In this document: positions 55,613-64,000 of the stretch, in pieces | Position numbering within the stretch: the stretch's first letter is position 1 | Layout: each line of letters opens with the position of its first letter | NCBI RefSeq assembly: GCF_000328625.1 | Contig: NC_019978.1 | Coordinates: 1,550,001-1,614,000 of the forward strand | Length of the DNA: 64,000 bases | DNA from: Halobacteroides halobius DSM 5150 | Lineage (GTDB): Bacteria > Bacillota > Halanaerobiia > Halobacteroidales > Halobacteroidaceae | Direction of reading: 5' to 3' | Notes under the pieces: model-generated | Told to the model about the DNA's origin: nothing | The model's database searches: none | The model's input: only the letters and a program-made list of their open reading frames with translations | Position numbers and translations under genes: made by a program

Positions 55613-56638
55613 TTACCAAGCTTTCATTTTAGCTACTGCTTCAATCTCATGTTTCTTTCCTCTTAACATTAAATCATTAACTGCTTCTTTTGGCTCTTTA
55701 CCCGCAAATAAAATTTGATAAACTTGATTAACAATTGGCATTTCTACACCAAGCTCTTGGGCCAAGGAATAAACAGCTTTAGTCGTCTTTACTCCCTCAG
55801 CTATCATTTGCATTTCATCTAAAGCCTCTTCTAAAGTATAGCCTGAGCCAATCTTATGTCCTAACCTTCGATTCCTACTATGTTGACTAGTACAAGTAAC
55901 TACCAAATCGCCAAGGCCAGTTAGTCCTGCAAAAGTCATTGCTTTAGCTCCCATCTCTACTCCTAAACGCTTAATTTCTGTAATACCTCTAGTTACTAAA
56001 GCAGAAATAGCATTATCTCCATATCCTAAACCATCAGCTATTCCAGCTGCAATAGCAATACTATTTTTAACAGTTGCTCCTAATTCAACACCTACTATAT
56101 CCGGATTAGTATAGACTCTAAATTTATCTGACATAAATACATCTTGTACTCTTTGGGCCAAATTTTTATTTCTATGAGCTACCACTACTGTACTAGGATG
56201 GTCTAATACTACTTCTTCAGCGTGAGTTGGCCCGCTTAATGCTAGAATCCTATCTTCAAAATCAAATAACTCAGCTTTTAAAACTTGAGTCATCCTTAAA
56301 TTAGTACCCTCTTCAAGGCCTTTAGTCGCACTAACTATAATAGTATCTTCATTTAATAAACCTTTTAAACCTTTTGCTACTGTTCTCATTACATGTGAAG
56401 GAACGACAACAACTACTAATTTAGCATTTTTTACTGCTTCTTTAAGATCAGTAGTAGCCTTTAAATCAGAAGGTAATTTAATATTAGGCAAAAAAGAATT
56501 CCTCTGCTCCTGATTAATCTCAGTTACCTTCTCTTGGGATACATCTTGAATCAAAACTTGGTATCCATTACGGTGTAACTGTAAAGCTAATGCCGTCCCC
56601 CAGCTACCACCACCAATGACTGCTATTTTATTCTTCAT
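55613..56638 (-). CDS. gpsA: Glycerol-3-phosphate dehydrogenase [NAD(P)+]
   Basis: 341 aa from the ATG at 56638 (GGGAGG upstream). GGGSWGTALA dinucleotide loop, VVPSHVMR, SGPTHAEEV, GATVKNSIAIAAGI and a catalytic Lys in that region. Makes sn-glycerol 3-phosphate for phospholipids, the substrate of PlsY encoded directly upstream. Confidence 0.96.
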   Translation of the reverse strand: MKNKIAVIGGGSWGTALALQLHRNGYQVLIQDVSQEKVTEINQEQRNSFLPNIKLPSDLKATTDLKEAVKNAKLVVVVVPSHVMRTVAKGLKGLLNEDTIIVSATKGLEEGTNLRMTQVLKAELFDFEDRILALSGPTHAEEVVLDHPSTVVVAHRNKNLAQRVQDVFMSDKFRVYTNPDIVGVELGATVKNSIAIAAGIADGLGYGDNAISALVTRGITEIKRLGVEMGAKAMTFAGLTGLGDLVVTCTSQHSRNRRLGHKIGSGYTLEEALDEMQMIAEGVKTTKAVYSLAQELGVEMPIVNQVYQILFAGKEPKEAVNDLMLRGKKHEIEAVAKMKAW

Positions 56639-56669
56639 ATTATCTACCTCCCACAAAAATTACATTTTG

Positions 56670-57278
56670 TTATTCATTGCTGTTTTGCTCCATCCCAACT
56701 TTATTCTCTTCGCCTGCTAATAATCGTTTAATATTAGGACGATGACTATAAATTACAAAAGCAGCAATTAAGAAACTAAAAATAACCAAGGCTGTATCTT
56801 TATTAAACCACAACATTAAAACTGGGATCAAAGCCGATCCAATAATAGAGCCTAACGAAACATACTTAGTTAAGAGAACAATTGATAGCCAGACAAGAAA
56901 GACAATCACCACTACTACTGGAGCCAATGTACCTAATACACCAACAGAGGTAGCTACACCCCGACCACCACTAAACCCTAAAAAGATTGATAAATTATGC
57001 CCTGCAACAGAAAATAATCCTGCTAATAATAATAATATAATTTGATCTCCTAAGACAATATCAGCTAACTTAACTGCTAATACCCCTTTACTAATATCTA
57101 ATAAAGCCACTAAAGCACCCATTTTTAAGCCCATTAATCTAAAAGCATTAGTAGCACCTATATTCCCACTGCCATACTTTCTAATATCTTGGCCCTTAAC
57201 CATTTTAGATATTAATAATCCAAAAGGAATTGAACCTAATAAATAGCTAACTAACATCACTAAAACTACCTTAAACAT
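56670..57278 (-). CDS. plsY: Glycerol-3-phosphate acyltransferase PlsY
   Basis: 202-aa membrane protein with about five segments. GSIPFGLLISK, GSGNIGATNAFRLMG and GFSGGRGVATSVG are the three conserved PlsY motifs. Uses acyl phosphate to make lysophosphatidate. Usual der-plsY-gpsA order, with spoIVA next, as in many Firmicutes. Confidence 0.96.
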   Translation of the reverse strand: MFKVVLVMLVSYLLGSIPFGLLISKMVKGQDIRKYGSGNIGATNAFRLMGLKMGALVALLDISKGVLAVKLADIVLGDQIILLLLAGLFSVAGHNLSIFLGFSGGRGVATSVGVLGTLAPVVVVIVFLVWLSIVLLTKYVSLGSIIGSALIPVLMLWFNKDTALVIFSFLIAAFVIYSHRPNIKRLLAGEENKVGMEQNSNE

Positions 57279-57296
57279 TTTGTTACCTCCTAATAA

Positions 57297-58613
57297 TTAT
57301 TTTCTTCTAACTTTAATTCTAATTGGGGTTCCTTCAAAGCCAAAGGCTTTTCGTAATTGATTCTTTAAATAACGTTCATAAGCAAAATTAAGCAATTCTG
57401 GATCATTAACAAATAATACAAAAGATGGTGGCTTAATTCCTACTTGCTTAGCTGAATAAATCTTCATTCGTTTCCCTTGCTTATTAGATGGAGGTTGTAC
57501 AATTTCAACTGCTTCATTAATTACATCATTTAACATATTACGTTTGACTCTCTTTTCATTCTCTTTAACAACATAATCAACTAAATCTAAGATTCTTAAT
57601 ACTCTCTGACCTGTCAAAGCAGATACGAAAGTAATTGGAGCATAATTTAAGAACTTAACTTGATACCTTATTTCTTCAATATACCGATCCATTGTCTGAT
57701 TATCTTTCTCAATTAAATCCCACTTGTTAACTACTAGAACGACTGCTTTTCCTTCTTCATGTGCATACCCAGCAATTCTTTTATCCTGATTAGTAACTCC
57801 TTCTTGAGCATCAATTACTATTAAAGCAACATCAGATCTATCTACAGCACGTAAAGCTCTAATTACACTAAATTTCTCAACCCCATAATCAACTTTACCT
57901 TTTCTTCTCATTCCTGCAGTATCAATAATTACATATTCCTGGTCTGCACTTCTAAATGGAGTATCAATAGCATCTCGTGTAGTTCCTGCTATATCACTTA
58001 CGATAACCCTCTCTTCACCTAACATCTGATTAACCAAAGATGATTTCCCTACATTCGGGCGACCTACTACTGAAAATTTAATTACATCTTCATCATAATC
58101 AGTTGTTTCTAATTCTGAAAAATGACTAATGACTTCATCTAATAAGTCACCTGTTCCTTGGCCATGCTGAGCAGAAACTAAACAAATTTCAGAAAAACCT
58201 AACTCATAAAAATCATACTTAGCCAATTTTGCTTCTTTAATATTTTCAGCTTTATTAGCTGCTATAATAACTGGTTTATCTGCTTTTCTTAACAGCTCAG
58301 CTATTTCCTTATCACGATTTGTTAAACCATCTCTAATATCAACTGTAAATAAAATTACATCAGCTTCTTCAATAGCAATTTCTGCTTGATATCGCATCTT
58401 CTCTTTCATTTTTACTTCTTCATTAAACTCAATTCCACCAGTATCAACCATTAAAAATGGTCTTCCTAACCACTCAGCATCAGCATAAATCCTATCTCGA
58501 GTAATACTTGGTTCATCTTCAACAATAGAAATTCTGCTACCTACAATTCGATTAAACAAAGTGGATTTTCCTACATTCGGTCTTCCAACAATAGCTACAA
58601 CGGGTTTATTCAT
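57297..58613 (-). CDS. der: GTPase Der (EngA)
   Basis: 438 aa from the ATG at 58613 (GGAGG upstream). Two tandem GTPase domains: GRPNVGKSTLFN and GRPNVGKSSLVN, each with DTGG/DTAGM, NKxD, and a C-terminal KH-like domain. Essential 50S ribosome assembly factor. Overlaps the radical SAM gene by eight bases. Confidence 0.97.
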   Translation of the reverse strand: MNKPVVAIVGRPNVGKSTLFNRIVGSRISIVEDEPSITRDRIYADAEWLGRPFLMVDTGGIEFNEEVKMKEKMRYQAEIAIEEADVILFTVDIRDGLTNRDKEIAELLRKADKPVIIAANKAENIKEAKLAKYDFYELGFSEICLVSAQHGQGTGDLLDEVISHFSELETTDYDEDVIKFSVVGRPNVGKSSLVNQMLGEERVIVSDIAGTTRDAIDTPFRSADQEYVIIDTAGMRRKGKVDYGVEKFSVIRALRAVDRSDVALIVIDAQEGVTNQDKRIAGYAHEEGKAVVLVVNKWDLIEKDNQTMDRYIEEIRYQVKFLNYAPITFVSALTGQRVLRILDLVDYVVKENEKRVKRNMLNDVINEAVEIVQPPSNKQGKRMKIYSAKQVGIKPPSFVLFVNDPELLNFAYERYLKNQLRKAFGFEGTPIRIKVRRK

Positions 58614-59967
58614 CACCCTCACCTCCTAGTTCTATTCCTAAAACTTTTTCTACTAAATCTAATGCTTTATTATCAACTCTTAATAATTGACTAGATATCT
58701 CTTTTTTAAATTCTGACCATGCTAAATCATCCAAAAACAATTGATCATCATTTAATAATACTTCTGGAATTAATACTACCTCACCTAACTTAGATTTAGC
58801 TAAAGTCGATAAAATATCACGCCCTGTTAATAAGCCTGTTACAGTCACTTCAGAACCAAAATAATCATTTTCTACTTCTAGTAAATCAACCTCTAAGTTA
58901 TCAATGTTATTCAAGCTCTCTACTAAGGGGGCTAAAGCCTTGGCCCCTAATACTCCTGTAACTACTGTAACCTTTCTAGTTTGCTCTAAACTAACAGGAA
59001 TTTGATTCTTTAACTCTGTAAATTGATCCCATAATATTCTAACCATTCCTATACCATTCTCTAATTGAGGAAACTGATCATAGTTTTTAGCAGATGGAAT
59101 AGGCTTGTTAGCTAAAAAATAAAATTCATCAGCTAGATAAACAAAATTGAACCCATGCTTTTCTTTAAATTTAGCTTGCCAATCCTCGACTGTTTTAATT
59201 ACTCGTTGTGCTTCTTCAGTTGTAAAGGATCTTAAGTTATATAAATCATCTCTAAATTTAGTTAAGCCAACAGGAACAATAGCTAATGAATTAATTTGAG
59301 GAACAAATTCTCCTAATTTCTTAATAGTCTCTTCTAAGTATTGACCATCATTAATTTCTGGACATAATACTATCTGAGTATTAAGCTTTATTCCAGCTGC
59401 AATTAACTCTTTTATTTGCTCTAATATCTTACCAGCTTGTTTATTCCCTAACATCTTTTTTCTTACCCTTGGATTAGTACTATGCACAGAAATATTTAAA
59501 GGACTTAAACGTAATCGTTTAATCCTATTAAATTCTTCTTTAGATAAATTAGTTAAGGTAATATAACTACCTGATAAAAAAGAAAACCGATAATCATCAT
59601 CCTTTTTATTTAATGTATCACGACTATTAGAAGGAGCTTGATCAACAAAACAAAAGACACAATTATTATGACAAGTCTTTAATTCATCGAAAATAATATC
59701 GGAAAAATCAATACCTAAAGTCTCATCATAACCTTTTTCAATCTCTAATACCCAATATTCTCCTTCTAACGTAATTACTTCGAGCTCTAAATATGTATCT
59801 GTTATTAAAAATTTATACTCTATAAAATCTTTTATAGTTTGTCCATTTATTTTAATTATTCTATCTCCTGGATTTAAACCTAGTTCATCTGCAATACTAT
59901 CTTTTGCTACTTTTTCAATTTCTACATAAGATTCTATCTCCATTTGTTTATTTTGCTCCTGCTTCAT
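58606..59967 (-). CDS. PDZ / radical SAM / DUF512 protein
   Basis: 453 aa from the ATG at 59967. N-terminal PDZ-like segment (GLNPGDRIIKINGQTI), then a radical SAM core with the Fe-S motif CHNNCVFCFVDQ (CxxxCxxC), HST and LCPEINDG, and a C-terminal DUF512 region. A widely conserved Firmicute protein, always near der; the reaction it catalyses is unknown to me. Confidence 0.88.
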   Translation of the reverse strand: MKQEQNKQMEIESYVEIEKVAKDSIADELGLNPGDRIIKINGQTIKDFIEYKFLITDTYLELEVITLEGEYWVLEIEKGYDETLGIDFSDIIFDELKTCHNNCVFCFVDQAPSNSRDTLNKKDDDYRFSFLSGSYITLTNLSKEEFNRIKRLRLSPLNISVHSTNPRVRKKMLGNKQAGKILEQIKELIAAGIKLNTQIVLCPEINDGQYLEETIKKLGEFVPQINSLAIVPVGLTKFRDDLYNLRSFTTEEAQRVIKTVEDWQAKFKEKHGFNFVYLADEFYFLANKPIPSAKNYDQFPQLENGIGMVRILWDQFTELKNQIPVSLEQTRKVTVVTGVLGAKALAPLVESLNNIDNLEVDLLEVENDYFGSEVTVTGLLTGRDILSTLAKSKLGEVVLIPEVLLNDDQLFLDDLAWSEFKKEISSQLLRVDNKALDLVEKVLGIELGGEGDE

Positions 59968-60002
59968 ATCCAATCACCTCTATAATTACTTCCCATTATA
60001 CT

Positions 60003-60031
60003 ATTATCTTATATTGAACTAAATTAGTCAA
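60003..60031 (-). promoter_or_regulatory. Promoter overlapping DUF3189 stop
   Basis: Minus-strand TTGACT (60031-60026), 17-base spacer, GATAAT (60008-60003). Would start the radical SAM-der-plsY-gpsA operon. Confidence 0.5.
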
Positions 60032-60527
60032 GATGAATTTTATTTCCTTTATTTGAATTATTAGCTTTAAATTGTCTTATCTTCATTTTAACTTCAGCTA
60101 CTAAATCAACAAATTTAAAATAAACTTTTTGTAAACTATAAATAGTTAATGGCCTCCCTACTTTCACTAACCCAAAACGACGTGATAAATTACCTCCTAT
60201 TTTAGTTAATAAATTAACATATGGTAAAGCTGAGACTAATATCAACTTATTACTATCTATTCCATGCATCTTAAGAAAATTAAGTAAGATCTCCTTAGTT
60301 AAATCACGTTTACTTCCCATTCCTATAATGTATACTTCATTATTAAATTCATCCTGACCATAATAAAAAGGAGTTCCGATTTGGTAAGATTTAGTCTTAT
60401 CATAATAAGGTAGTTGAGTAATCTCTTTCTTATTTGCTATTCTATTATTAGGTAATTTTCCTACATGAATCGCAGCTGCTAAAACAGAAGAATGAGCACT
60501 ACCATAACAATAATAAATTATTTTCAT
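60024..60527 (-). CDS. DUF3189 family protein
   Basis: 167 aa. Starts MKIIYYCYGSAHSSVLAAAIHVGKL and shows the family's pattern of short strands and helices, with a basic C-terminal tail. The next gene is a diverged paralogue. Function unknown; linked to sporulating Firmicutes. Confidence 0.75.
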   Translation of the reverse strand: MKIIYYCYGSAHSSVLAAAIHVGKLPNNRIANKKEITQLPYYDKTKSYQIGTPFYYGQDEFNNEVYIIGMGSKRDLTKEILLNFLKMHGIDSNKLILVSALPYVNLLTKIGGNLSRRFGLVKVGRPLTIYSLQKVYFKFVDLVAEVKMKIRQFKANNSNKGNKIHLD

Positions 60528-60529
60528 CT

Positions 60530-60976
60530 TTAGCTATTAATCCTCTCTTTAAGCTTAGTTGTTAATTGTTTGATTTCTAAATAATTATTCTTTACACCTC
60601 GCTTAATTAGATACAATCCTGTTTTATTCCAACCAACTCTAGTTAACTTCACTCCTACTTTAATCCATAAATTAGCTACAGAAGTTGTATCGACTATTAA
60701 TAATTCATTATCTATAGTAAACATATTTGTTAAACCCTTTAACATTCTACTTACTATTGCCTGTTGACCTTGACAACCTAACACTAAAACTTCATTCCCT
60801 AATGAATCTTGTCCTAAAGATATAAATTTACCTTTCTCTTCTGTTGATAATTCAGTAAATATTAAAGTCTCTAATTGATCATTCAAATCATCTTTTTCTT
60901 GCCAAAAACCAAGATAAAAAGAAGCTGTTAACAATGCAATCCCACTTTGATAGTAACCTAAATAGACTATTTTCAT
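60530..60976 (-). CDS. DUF3189 family protein, paralogue
   Basis: 148 aa, separated from the preceding gene by two bases. It aligns with its neighbour (MKIVYLGYYQSGIALLTASFYLGF), so a tandem duplication, but has diverged widely; the Tyr-Tyr-Cys and Ser-His residues of the first are not kept, so the copies may differ in activity. Confidence 0.72.
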   Translation of the reverse strand: MKIVYLGYYQSGIALLTASFYLGFWQEKDDLNDQLETLIFTELSTEEKGKFISLGQDSLGNEVLVLGCQGQQAIVSRMLKGLTNMFTIDNELLIVDTTSVANLWIKVGVKLTRVGWNKTGLYLIKRGVKNNYLEIKQLTTKLKERINS

Positions 60977-60989
60977 CTTTTTCTCCTAA

Positions 60990-61184
60990 TTAATGTTTGA
61001 TTAATATATAAACCCCATTTCCTAAATCATGAACCATTGATTTAGTCAAACGAGAGATAAGCATTGAGATATACTCTAATTCCTCTTTATCTGTAGCATA
61101 AAAGATTGGGGCTGAACCACTTTCAACCTTATCCTGTTCTTCTTTAGTAGTTACAATAGCTAAAATAAAATCAGTTATATTCAT
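60990..61184 (-). CDS. YIEGIA capping-type small protein
   Basis: 64 aa, reading MNITDFILAIVTTKEEQDKVESG. It lies directly before the YIEGIA membrane gene on the transcript side and resembles the small partner of that family. A ferredoxin-like fold is possible but not shown. GGAG precedes the ATG. Confidence 0.7.
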   Translation of the reverse strand: MNITDFILAIVTTKEEQDKVESGSAPIFYATDKEELEYISMLISRLTKSMVHDLGNGVYILIKH

Positions 61185-61203
61185 AAACTATTATCTCCTC
61201 CTT

Positions 61204-62127
61204 TTAATCCGCTGCAATTTTTCCTGGACCAGATTCTAATGGTTTCCTTCGAGAAGCTTCTAGTACTGGCGTATTCTCTACTGCCTTTTTAATACAGGCA
61301 GGATCAGGTTCTATAGGAATTATAATAATACATACTTTACCATTATCTAAGTTCAACCTAGCAAGTGGAGTATAATCTTGAACACCTACATCTAATTTTA
61401 CCCCCAGTTGAGTTACTGTATCATGGATAATAGCTTGTCTTTGACCTGTATTAGCTAAAGTTGCACGAGCATTATCATTTGTAGGCTCAATTACTATTCC
61501 TATTCCTGACTCTTGCCATTTTTTTAGCGACTCATTTAAACCTACATTCATTACTACTACATCTTCTACTTTTATGTTGCTATTATTTGGCCCAGAAAAA
61601 TCTAAATCTACAATCTTTACTTCTCCAATATCACCAACAGTTTCTTCTTTCATAACTGCATGAAGTATATAACCTAATCCGCCCCCCAAAAATATTCCAA
61701 TTCCGATTGCATATATAAAGGGTATAGTAAAAGTAATTGCTAAATAATACCCCAGCGTAGATAAAAATGCAGTAATCATAGCTAAATAATTTCTGGCTTC
61801 AAATATTTTAGCAATATTTTCAATATAGGCATCCCCACGAGGTACCAATTCTGTATCCTCAATCTCCAATAAAAACTGCCTTTCCATAGTTCTAATCCCT
61901 CTAAATTGTTGGGCAGCAGCTCCTAAAAAAGTTACTGCAATATAATTTGCTTGTAATAAAGCCGGAACTACTAAACCACCTAAAGATGCAGCAATAAATC
62001 CCAAGGTAAGATGAACCAAATACCCCCGCGGATAACCTGGATACTGTCTATAATCTACTCGTAAACTAAATAACCGGGCCAATGCTCCTAAACAGACACC
62101 TAATAAAATCATAGACCCATATTTCAA
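61204..62127 (-). CDS. YIEGIA family membrane protein
   Basis: 307 aa with three to four hydrophobic segments (residues 5-25, 38-65, 115-155) and the name motif as YIENIAKIFEARNYL. The soluble C-terminal half (170-307) may hold a nucleotide-like or regulatory fold. Known from spore formers; function unknown. Forms a unit with its capping protein and DUF1614 neighbour. Confidence 0.8.
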   Translation of the reverse strand: MKYGSMILLGVCLGALARLFSLRVDYRQYPGYPRGYLVHLTLGFIAASLGGLVVPALLQANYIAVTFLGAAAQQFRGIRTMERQFLLEIEDTELVPRGDAYIENIAKIFEARNYLAMITAFLSTLGYYLAITFTIPFIYAIGIGIFLGGGLGYILHAVMKEETVGDIGEVKIVDLDFSGPNNSNIKVEDVVVMNVGLNESLKKWQESGIGIVIEPTNDNARATLANTGQRQAIIHDTVTQLGVKLDVGVQDYTPLARLNLDNGKVCIIIIPIEPDPACIKKAVENTPVLEASRRKPLESGPGKIAAD

Positions 62128-62237
62128 TTATTCTTCCCCTCCCAGTTTAGATTATAATTTTCTCTTTTGATATATCATTCCATTATCCTTATTTTTATTT
62201 CGAATATAACCTCTCGTGTTTTCTCATCAATTACCAA

Positions 62238-62846
62238 CTATTCATTAAACAAATCTAAATCTTCTTTGGTCTCCCCTATTAATTCAACTAATAATATAGC
62301 TAAAGATCCACTAATTACTATAGAATCGAGGATACCAGCCCCTCCAATAGTAATATTAGTAGGTACTCCAGCATTAATAACTTGTAATAAAACAAGTACA
62401 TCATAGACTAAAAAACCTAATCCTCCCGCTACAAAAGCAACTTTACGCGACCGTCCAGTTAAATATGCTACTATAGCTGCTACTATAGGAAATAAATAAT
62501 TACTGTCAATTACTGTATATCCTTCTTCAAATTGATATAATTTAGTTAAAAAAAAGATTGTTAAACCAGTTATTAAAATAGCTACAAAAGATTTAAATAA
62601 TTTAGCTGTTTTTATTTTACTTAAAATAAAAACAGCTAATATAATTGGTACAACAGCGCCTCCTACATTTATTTCAACCTCTGGGGTATTACTAATAGGA
62701 AAATTAATAAAGCTTCCTATTAGCATTGCAGTTAAACCAAACAATAATTCCTTTTTATTTAAACCAATTTGCTTAATAGCTTTTTCACTAATAAATAAAT
62801 AAATAAATAGTTCTAACCCAACAAGAATAATAACTCCCATAGGCAT
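62238..62846 (-). CDS. DUF1614 family membrane protein
   Basis: About 202 aa from the ATG at 62846 (GGAGG eleven bases upstream; ATG at 62840 and GTG at 62858 are alternatives). Six to seven membrane segments with the family core EINVGGAVVPIILAVFIL and TIGGAGILDSIVISG. Upstream neighbour of YIEGIA on the transcript. Function unknown. Confidence 0.75.
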   Translation of the reverse strand: MPMGVIILVGLELFIYLFISEKAIKQIGLNKKELLFGLTAMLIGSFINFPISNTPEVEINVGGAVVPIILAVFILSKIKTAKLFKSFVAILITGLTIFFLTKLYQFEEGYTVIDSNYLFPIVAAIVAYLTGRSRKVAFVAGGLGFLVYDVLVLLQVINAGVPTNITIGGAGILDSIVISGSLAILLVELIGETKEDLDLFNE

Positions 62847-62925
62847 ACTATAATACACCTCCAAGCACTTAAAGCTTTATTAGTTAGTTTTGGATTATAG
62901 TAGAAAAAATATGCACTTAAAATAA

Positions 62926-62953
62926 AAAAGCAGCCTATTAATAGGCTGCTTTT
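62926..62953 (-). terminator. Terminator after spoVS, perfect 28-bp palindrome
   Basis: AAAAGCAGCCTATT followed by its exact complement, then A/T-rich tail on the minus strand. Confidence 0.88.
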
Positions 62954-62982
62954 CAAAAGGCAATTTATAGTCTGAATTTAAA

Positions 62983-63243
62983 TTATCTTGATTCCACAAT
63001 TAACTTGATAGCAGTTCTTTCCTCACCATCAATTTCAATATCTGTAAAAGCCGGAATGCAAAATAAATCTTTCCCACTTGGAGCTACATAACCTCTAGCA
63101 ATAGCTACTGCTTTTACTGCTTGGTTTAATGCACCTGCTCCTATAGCTTGTAGTTCTGCCCCCTCCCTTTCTCTTAATACTCCAGCTAGGGCTCCTGCTA
63201 CTGATTTAGGACTTGATTGAGATGATACCTTTAGTACTTCCAT
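62983..63243 (-). CDS. spoVS: Stage V sporulation protein S
   Basis: 86 aa. MEVLKVSSQSSPKSVAGALAG start and VKAVAIARGYVAP centre are diagnostic of SpoVS. A small, Alba-like fold protein needed for coat/cortex completion. Follows rny, as in Bacillus. GGAGG precedes the ATG. Confidence 0.96.
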   Translation of the reverse strand: MEVLKVSSQSSPKSVAGALAGVLREREGAELQAIGAGALNQAVKAVAIARGYVAPSGKDLFCIPAFTDIEIDGEERTAIKLIVESR

Positions 63244-63296
63244 GTTTGTATACCTCCTTAAGTATTTTTTGTTAAATATCTTGTTCTATATATATA

Positions 63297-63323
63297 TTTC
63301 AATATTTACAAAAAAATTCCTTC
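63297..63323 (-). promoter_or_regulatory. Sigma-H-like promoter of spoVS
   Basis: Minus-strand GAAGGAATT (63323-63315), 11-base spacer, ATTGAAA (63303-63297). Sigma-H consensus RNAGGAWWW and RNNGAAT is met at all but one fixed position; spoVS is sigma-H controlled in Bacillus (from memory). Confidence 0.55.
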
Positions 63324-63484
63324 TTTTTATGTAAGAATTTTTCTTTAACAGGACACCATTTATTATTTTACTTTTATTTGATATTTATACATCTTTTAAA
63401 TAAAAATATTTATCCCTTATTATTTATTTGAATACTTAGCAATCAATTCCTGCTTTGAATAAAGAAAAATAATATTAATTAAAA

Positions 63485-63510
63485 AATGGTGACCATAACT
63501 GGTCACCATT
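63485..63510 (-). terminator. Terminator after rny
   Basis: AATGGTGACC/GGTCACCATT stem followed on the minus strand by TTTTTT, three bases after the stop. Confidence 0.88.
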
Positions 63511-63513
63511 AGT

Positions 63514-64000
63514 TTATTTAGCATAATTAACAGATCTAGTCTCTCGAACAACTGTAATTTTAATTTGACCTGGATACTCTAAATTATCCTCTATTTCTTT
63601 AGAAACCTCATAAGAAATCTTACTAGCAATATTATCATCGACTTCGTCCGGTTCAACTATAACCCTTACTTCACGTCCAGCTTGAATAGCATAGGCTTTT
63701 TCTACCCCATCAAAGGAATCAGCTATACTTTCCAATTTTTCCAACCGTTTAATATAAGATTCTAAAGTTTCTCTTCTAGCACCTGGTCTAGCTGCTGAAA
63801 CAGCATCAGCCGCAGCAACTAGTACTGCTACTATAGATTCCGCTTCTATATCACCATGATGAGCAGCAATAGCATGAATTACATCCTCATTCTCACCATA
63901 TTTTCGGGCCAAATCAACACCAATTTGAGTATGAGGACCTTCTACTTCATGATCAATAGCTTTCCCTAAATCATGCAATAATCCGGCTCGCTTAGCTACA
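63514..64000 (-). CDS. rny: Ribonuclease Y, C-terminal part (5' end beyond window)
   Basis: The visible 162 codons begin [21 protein letters not shown] with the HD-domain metal motif, then HHGDIE and [14 protein letters not shown], and end in a KH-independent C-terminal domain ([11 protein letters not shown]). RNase Y is the membrane-anchored endonuclease that starts mRNA decay. The N-terminal anchor and KH domain lie outside the window. Confidence 0.95.
   Translation of the reverse strand, partial: VAKRAGLLHDLGKAIDHEVEGPHTQIGVDLARKYGENEDVIHAIAAHHGDIEAESIVAVLVAAADAVSAARPGARRETLESYIKRLEKLESIADSFDGVEKAYAIQAGREVRVIVEPDEVDDNIASKISYEVSKEIEDNLEYPGQIKITVVRETRSVNYAK

Noticed and set aside
62865-62925. 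Possible sigma-G promoter before the DUF1614 gene
   Set aside because: TGCATA and CAAAACTA have correct spacing, but the -10 deviates too far in an A/T-rich background.

Overview
The window reads as a chromosomal segment of an AT-rich, spore-forming, double-membraned (diderm) Firmicute, most likely a halophilic anaerobe of the Halanaerobiales (Halobacteroidaceae-like). That placement is inference. Spore genes (spoIVA, spoVS, a YIEGIA/DUF3189 cluster) lie beside outer-membrane genes (a TolC-type protein, a tripartite RND pump, a TraF/OmpP1-like outer-membrane protein). Nearly every gene is on the minus strand; only a TnpB transposon gene and the DUF3231 gene it invaded are on the plus strand.

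Layout. 1-14.4 kb: a carbohydrate region with two ABC sugar importers, two GH65 disaccharide phosphorylases, a beta-phosphoglucomutase, an amylo-1,6-glucosidase-type enzyme and a short-chain dehydrogenase. Imported alpha-glucosides would be phosphorolysed to beta-glucose 1-phosphate and converted to glucose 6-phosphate. Four near-identical ACCGGTTAC operators tie the units together. Both importer operons have a consensus promoter, then a terminator-like hairpin in a long leader, then the operator. 14.7-18.2 kb: a SRPBCC protein, an IscB RNA-guided nuclease with its omega (HEARO) RNA, and a putrescine-type aminotransferase. 18.3-25.6 kb: a four-gene DNA repair operon (P-loop AddB-like protein, UvrD-like helicase, Fe-S PD-(D/E)XK nuclease, RecJ). 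25.7-27.8 kb: a TnpB element fused into a DUF3231 gene. 27.8-36.5 kb: a chemoreceptor, transketolase, transaldolase, a nucleoside transporter and a deoxynucleoside catabolic operon (pdp, cdd, xapX-like, deoC) with a dyad operator. 36.7-44.3 kb: a TetR-controlled RND pump and an MFS transporter. 44.5-46.6 kb: a group IIC intron inserted just after a terminator. 46.6-53.4 kb: an outer-membrane protein, a MITE, the homoserine/threonine operon (ACT protein, hom, lysC, thrB), ilvE and an HU gene. 53.5-53.9 kb: a second HEARO RNA with no iscB, placed directly upstream of hup. 54-64 kb: spoIVA, gpsA, plsY, der, a radical SAM/DUF512 protein, two DUF3189 proteins, a YIEGIA pair, a DUF1614 protein, spoVS and the end of rny.

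The most unusual items are the IscB locus plus a stand-alone omega RNA, which together suggest one nuclease served by RNAs from two loci; the shared promoter-hairpin-operator leaders of the disaccharide operons; and the split AddAB-like repair operon with RecJ. All start choices were made by eye from Shine-Dalgarno spacing, and several differ from the longest possible ORF.
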